This document shows, piece by piece, positions 60,778-64,000 of a stretch of DNA of 64,000 nt. The notes beneath the pieces were generated by a model. The model had not been told where the DNA came from, did not search any database, and saw nothing but the letters and a program-made list of their open reading frames with translations. Source of the stretch: Bacteroidales bacterium (GTDB lineage: Bacteria; Bacteroidota; Bacteroidia; Bacteroidales; UBA3663); the NCBI GenBank assembly GCA_017548545.1, contig JAFYZW010000156.1:17472-81471 (forward strand), given 5' to 3'. Made by a program: the position numbers and the translations under genes. Position 1 is the stretch's first letter; each line of letters starts with the position of its first letter.

Positions 60778-61566
60778 CTAGTTTTCTGGTGCATCCAGCT
60801 CCTCTATGCCCAAGATTGAGGGATCGAAGATAAGAGAATCATCCTCGTTCATTGCCTCATACTGACGCAGCGATCTCAGGTTGATCTGCACAAGTTCGTT
60901 CTCGCGTATAGACTTAGGATATTTAGACAATGCTTGTTCAAACTCATCGGCAGACTGTACATCGATATGCCGCATGATAACAGCGTAGGCTGCTGCCTGA
61001 TTGTGGCGATTAGCCTCATAAGCAGAATCAAGGATGTGATTCATCGACTCGCGGAACTGTTCCGCAATCTGCATCTGTAATTCCTCAGACACCTCCTCAC
61101 CTGTTGATCGAAGACTATCGGTAAGCTCAGCTAAATATTCGTATGTCTCTGAATTCAAGTTTTCAAGTGCTGCATCAAGGTCAGACATAGCCTCGTTGGA
61201 GGGTGTTCCTGACACGGTGATGTCGGGATTGATGAAGATTTCTATGTCGCCGGGCTCAACGACGAGTAGGGTGCTGCCAAGTTGACTGACAAACTGTACG
61301 AAATACGGATCTCGGCTATCAACCTCGCCTTCAAAGTGGAAGGTGTTGTCGAAGATACGTGCCGAGTCGAGTAACTGGTTCTCAAAATCGAGAAGATAGA
61401 CCCACGAACCGTCAAACGAAGGCACATCAATGATAGTGTCACCATAAGGAATCTGTGAGGGCAAATCAAGTGTACCTGTGATGGTGTAGGGCATTTCACG
61501 CTTACAAGCACATAAAGCAAAGAGTCCAATTACTAAAGCAAAGAGCAAGTACTGGTTGTTTTTCAT
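60778..61566 (-). CDS. lipoprotein with DUF4369-like domain
   Basis: This is a 262-aa lipoprotein. ATG 61566 gives MKNNQYLLFALVIGLFALCAC with lipidated Cys at about 19-21. The N-terminal beta domain (YTITGTLDLPSQIPYGDTI, VYLLDFENQLLDSARIFDNTFHFEGEVDSRDPYFV, LLVVEPGDIEIFI) matches the DUF4369-type module often found in front of thioredoxin-like domains in Bacteroidota. The rest is helical, and no thioredoxin CxxC motif is present. Its start overlaps the maf stop (ATGA), showing translational coupling. The frame extends upstream inside maf, but the lipobox fixes the start. Confidence 0.85.
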   Translation of the reverse strand: MKNNQYLLFALVIGLFALCACKREMPYTITGTLDLPSQIPYGDTIIDVPSFDGSWVYLLDFENQLLDSARIFDNTFHFEGEVDSRDPYFVQFVSQLGSTLLVVEPGDIEIFINPDITVSGTPSNEAMSDLDAALENLNSETYEYLAELTDSLRSTGEEVSEELQMQIAEQFRESMNHILDSAYEANRHNQAAAYAVIMRHIDVQSADEFEQALSKYPKSIRENELVQINLRSLRQYEAMNEDDSLIFDPSILGIEELDAPEN

Positions 61567-62135
61567 ACATTGAGTAGCTGTAAATGTTGATATAGTTTCT
61601 GGACAGGAAGTCCCATGACATTGAAATAAGAGCCTTCGAGGCGGGTGCAGCCAACATAGCCTATCCATTCCTGGATGCCATAGGCTCCAGCCTTATCAAA
61701 AGGGCGATAGGTGGTGATATAGTAATTAATCTGCTCATCGGACAATGAGTCGAATGTCACGTCAGTAACGCAGACGAACTCACGATGGTCAACAGCGCTG
61801 CGCAGACATACTGCAGTATAGACCTGATGAGTGCGGCCACTCAGCAGATGGAGCATCCTATGCGCATCATCAACATCGACAGGCTTACCTAACTCCTGCC
61901 CATTAGTCCAGACGATGGTGTCAGCCGTTATAAGCACTTCTCCCGGCTGGAGCGCCATGTCGTAGGCGTGCATCTTGAGTCGGGCGATATGCAAGGGGAT
62001 GTCTCCCCCTTGAAGATGGATAGGATGCCTCTCGTCGATATCTTTAAGGTGCACCACTTCCATTGGGATGTCGAGACCGGCAAGGAGTTCGCGACGTCTT
62101 GGGCTGTTACTGGCTAAAAGAAGTTTCTCTACCAT
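61563..62135 (-). CDS. maf: Maf-family nucleotide pyrophosphatase
   Basis: This 190-aa enzyme of the Maf/YhdE family hydrolyses dTTP/UTP or modified nucleotides to monophosphates. The signature LLASNSPRRRELLAGLDIP (residues 5-23) is the phosphate-binding SxSPRR motif. Further conserved segments are VLITADTIVWTNGQELGKP (catalytic Asp) and AGAYGIQEWIG. It overlaps kdsC by 7 bp and the lipoprotein gene by 4 bp. Confidence 0.96.
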   Translation of the reverse strand: MVEKLLLASNSPRRRELLAGLDIPMEVVHLKDIDERHPIHLQGGDIPLHIARLKMHAYDMALQPGEVLITADTIVWTNGQELGKPVDVDDAHRMLHLLSGRTHQVYTAVCLRSAVDHREFVCVTDVTFDSLSDEQINYYITTYRPFDKAGAYGIQEWIGYVGCTRLEGSYFNVMGLPVQKLYQHLQLLNV

Positions 62136-62647
62136 CCAAAAGCTATTTTATCAGACATCCATTGACCTTGAGCTTTAAGAATCTGCTCGATAACATCACG
62201 GACAGCACCATGACCACCCAAAAAGGGACTGACATAGCGAGAGATTGTCCGAATCTCGGTAGCAGCATCGGCCGGACAAACTGGACAGCCTACTAGTTGC
62301 ATAATCTCATAGTCAGGGATGTCGTCGCCCATATATAGCATTTGCTCAAAAGAAATGCCCGTACGATGAGCCAAATCTTCTAAATCGTGAATCTTGTAGC
62401 TCGACTCCATATAAATATACGTAACACCCAGGTATTCGTATCGACGACGGATATTCGGACTATGACCACCCGATATGATCGCAATGACTAAGCCACGCTT
62501 GACAGCAAGTTGTATGGCATAACCATCCTTGACATTTAAAGTACGTAAAGGTTGACCATCCTCGTCCATGGCAATTGTACTATCAGACAACACACCATCG
62601 ACATCGAAAACTAAAGCCTTTATCTTAGACAGGTCGTAGTCAATCAC
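62129..62647 (-). CDS. kdsC: KDO-8-phosphate phosphatase (KdsC-type HAD)
   Basis: This 172-aa HAD-IIIC phosphatase converts 3-deoxy-D-manno-octulosonate 8-phosphate to KDO for lipopolysaccharide core synthesis. Motif I is ALVFDVDGVLSD (DxD nucleophile), motif II AIISGGHSPN, and motif III/IV YMGDDIPDYEIM. It has the compact capless architecture and length of KdsC tetramers. Gene order ilvE-kdsC-maf with very short or overlapping junctions indicates one transcript. Confidence 0.93.
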   Translation of the reverse strand: MIDYDLSKIKALVFDVDGVLSDSTIAMDEDGQPLRTLNVKDGYAIQLAVKRGLVIAIISGGHSPNIRRRYEYLGVTYIYMESSYKIHDLEDLAHRTGISFEQMLYMGDDIPDYEIMQLVGCPVCPADAATEIRTISRYVSPFLGGHGAVRDVIEQILKAQGQWMSDKIAFGW

Positions 62648-62661
62648 CTTTCGAACTCCTC

Positions 62662-63687
62662 TTAATCATCAATAATGGATACCCAACCGTGTTTGTCCTC
62701 AATATCACCATATTGAATTCCGCGAAGGGTTTCGTAAAGCTTGGTACAAACAGGACCTGGAACAGTACTAGGCAGGATGTTGTATGTCTTGTCCTCGTCA
62801 AGGTCATCAATACGATATATGGGTGCGATGACGGCGGCAGTACCACACATGGCAGCCTCATCAAGATATGCGAGTTCCTCAACAGGCATAGGACGAATCT
62901 CGACTTTAAGACCGAGATCGCGTGCCACCTGCTGAATAGACATATTAGTGATGGAGGGCAAGATTGACTCAGAGTCTGGTGTTATGTAGGTGTTGCCGTC
63001 GATTCCAAAGAAGTTGGCAGGGCCACACTCATCGATAAACTTCTTACTTCTAGCATCAAGATAGATGACAGCACTATAACCTTTCTCATGAGCCATCGCA
63101 CCCGAAACAAGGCTAGCAGCATAATTTCCTCCCACTTTTACACGTCCAGTTCCGAGAGGAGCTGCACGATCGAAACCACGCATGATACAGCAAGGAGTAG
63201 CCTTGAAGCCATCTTTGAAGTATGGTCCAACTGGCATAACAAAGATGATGAACTCATATTCATCGGCAGGGGCAACGCCTATCTCGGGGCCTGTACCGAA
63301 TAGAACTGGACGGATATAAAGCGAACAGCCTGTTTCATAAGGAGGCACAAGAGAGCTGTTGAGTTTTACAACCTTAATGACGGCTTCCTCGAAAAGACCA
63401 TCAGGCAATGGCTGCATGAGAATGGTATGACATGTATTCTGGAGACGTTTGGCGTTCTCATTCATACGGAACACACGTATCTTGCCATCTTTGCCACGGA
63501 AAGCCTTCAACCCTTCAAAGCCAGCTTGGCCATAATGCAGCACAGTGGCGGCCATATGCATAGTTACTTCTTCGCTTTCGCTGACACGAAGTTCACCCCA
63601 AGCACCATTCTTATAGGTGCAACGTACATTGTAAGGAGCTTTGCGGTATCCGAAACCGAGACTACTCCAATCGATTTGTTCTGCCAT
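62662..63687 (-). CDS. ilvE: branched-chain amino acid aminotransferase
   Basis: This 341-aa fold-type IV PLP enzyme is the last step of Val, Leu and Ile synthesis (and first of their breakdown), with 2-oxoglutarate as partner. Visible motifs are GQAGFEGLKAFRGKDGKIRVFRM, YIRPVLFG, VKVGGNYAASLVSG with the PLP-binding Lys, and FIDECGPANFFGI. The C-terminal MCGTAAVIAPI is the PLP-phosphate loop. ATG 63687 (MAEQIDWSSLGFG) is preferred; MYKMAEQ at 63696 is possible. It heads the six-gene - strand cluster. A -7 box (TATCTTTG, reverse of 63742-63749) lies upstream. Confidence 0.96.
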   Translation of the reverse strand: MAEQIDWSSLGFGYRKAPYNVRCTYKNGAWGELRVSESEEVTMHMAATVLHYGQAGFEGLKAFRGKDGKIRVFRMNENAKRLQNTCHTILMQPLPDGLFEEAVIKVVKLNSSLVPPYETGCSLYIRPVLFGTGPEIGVAPADEYEFIIFVMPVGPYFKDGFKATPCCIMRGFDRAAPLGTGRVKVGGNYAASLVSGAMAHEKGYSAVIYLDARSKKFIDECGPANFFGIDGNTYITPDSESILPSITNMSIQQVARDLGLKVEIRPMPVEELAYLDEAAMCGTAAVIAPIYRIDDLDEDKTYNILPSTVPGPVCTKLYETLRGIQYGDIEDKHGWVSIIDD

Positions 63688-63741
63688 TTTATACATAAAT
63701 AAACTTAATACAATACCTTTATAAAATATAAATATACGGTG

Positions 63742-63749
63742 CAAAGATA
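63742..63749 (-). promoter_or_regulatory. -7 box of the ilvE cluster
   Basis: Minus strand TATCTTTG followed by CACCG, 55 bp before the ilvE ATG. No TTTG is found at the -33 distance. Confidence 0.6.
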
Positions 63750-63789
63750 AAGCATTTATTGTTAACTTGTTCATTTTGGATGCTATTTT

Positions 63790-63821
63790 TTTGTATTTTT
63801 TGTCAAATTTATGTATTTTTG
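63790..63821 (+). promoter_or_regulatory. upstream promoter P1 at the right edge
   Basis: TTTG (63790-63793), 20 bp, TATTTTTG (63814-63821), followed by CCG: exact consensus, pointing to the right edge. Confidence 0.75.
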
Positions 63822-63841
63822 CCGAAAAACAGATAATAATA

Positions 63842-63873
63842 TTTGGTTATAATAGTAAAAATATCTATCTTTG
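63842..63873 (+). promoter_or_regulatory. downstream promoter P2 at the right edge
   Basis: TTTG (63842-63845), 20 bp, TATCTTTG (63866-63873), followed by CGCCG: exact consensus, 52 bp after P1 and in the same direction. Confidence 0.8.
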
Positions 63874-63876
63874 CGC

Positions 63877-63941
63877 CGCTTTTGAGTTTAAACATCAGCA
63901 TCAGGCGGGATGTCCGTGAGCCAAGACTCAAATATAAAGCG
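63877..63941 (+). promoter_or_regulatory. structured leader at the right edge
   Basis: CGCTTTTGAGT (63877-63887) can pair with ACTCA and AAAGCG within 63926-63941, with an AT-rich bulge, enclosing a smaller GGC...GCC stem-loop. It starts at the predicted P2 transcription start. It could be a regulatory leader or the 5' end of a small RNA; I recognise no known family. Confidence 0.45.
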
Positions 63942-63959
63942 CCCGTCGTGAACCGTGTG

Positions 63960-64000
63960 ATGGTATTTTGCTTCAAGGGCAAAAAGAGTAACACATTTTA
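63960..64000 (+). CDS. possible start of a gene running off the window
   Basis: ATG 63960 opens MVFCFKGKKSNTF and the frame stays open to the edge. Only 13 full codons are visible, behind two consensus promoters and a structured leader. The product cannot be identified. Confidence 0.35.
   Translation, partial: MVFCFKGKKSNTF

Overview
This window comes from the chromosome of a member of the Bacteroidota, most likely Prevotellaceae (a Prevotella/Segatella/Xylanibacter-like plant-fibre degrader). The evidence is the recurrent TTTG-N18-20-TAnnTTTG promoters, a six-gene Na+-NQR operon, lineage-typical DUF349 and DUF4301 proteins, AsnA-type asparagine synthetase, and many secreted carbohydrate-active enzymes. 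Species cannot be fixed from the sequence alone. No tRNA, rRNA, insertion sequence, prophage or CRISPR array was seen.

Layout. 1-11125 (- strand): a GH106 rhamnosidase cut by the left edge, valS with a DUF349 gene, an rsmE-cas6 pair in which Cas6 stands alone, a nucleoside permease and a DUF4301 protein. 11366-16680 (+): a RelA-type (p)ppGpp synthetase with a broken hydrolase site, a lipoprotein, an MscS channel and an M18 aminopeptidase. 16742-19932 (-): a 59-aa membrane protein, an M23/LysM hydrolase, and a grpE-dnaJ-TSCPD operon whose DnaJ lacks the zinc finger. 20117-29323 (+): ispE, a LacI regulator with kduD (pectin/uronate catabolism), then nqrABCDEF, in which NqrC carries a 12-cysteine C-terminal tail. 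29401-36751 (-): a four-gene glucan operon (unknown 632-aa protein, GH13, GH5, GH9). 37349-44999 (+): parE, coaD, an S41 protease, a CE12-CE8 pectin esterase fusion and a GH105 hydrolase. 45051-55366 (-): a secreted His/Asn-rich protein, carB-asnA, uvrA, a ROK glucokinase and a GH73/LysM glucosaminidase. 55398-57705 (+): cdd and dnaA, separated by a 430-bp region with inverted DnaA-box-like sites, a promoter, a 5' hairpin and a 9-bp-period repeat. 57830-63687 (-): a GlsB-type protein, an internally duplicated lipoprotein, and an ilvE-kdsC-maf-lipoprotein-ruvC-AI-2E transporter cluster. The right edge has two tandem promoters and a structured leader for a gene outside the window.

How it fits together. 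The carbohydrate genes describe pectin breakdown (GH106, CE12-CE8, GH105, KduD and its LacI regulator) and beta-/alpha-glucan breakdown (GH9, GH5, GH13, ROK kinase), with no SusC/SusD pair in view. Energy from sugar fermentation would feed the sodium-pumping NQR. The rest is housekeeping: replication initiation, decatenation, repair, stringent response, chaperones, isoprenoid, CoA, KDO and branched-chain amino acid metabolism.

Most unusual items: the cysteine-rich tail of NqrC; the orphan Cas6 with serine at the usual catalytic-histidine position; two intergenic arrays of five palindromic hexamers at exactly 9-bp spacing (before GH106 and before dnaA); the zinc-finger-less DnaJ; and an unrecognised secreted protein heading the glucan operon.
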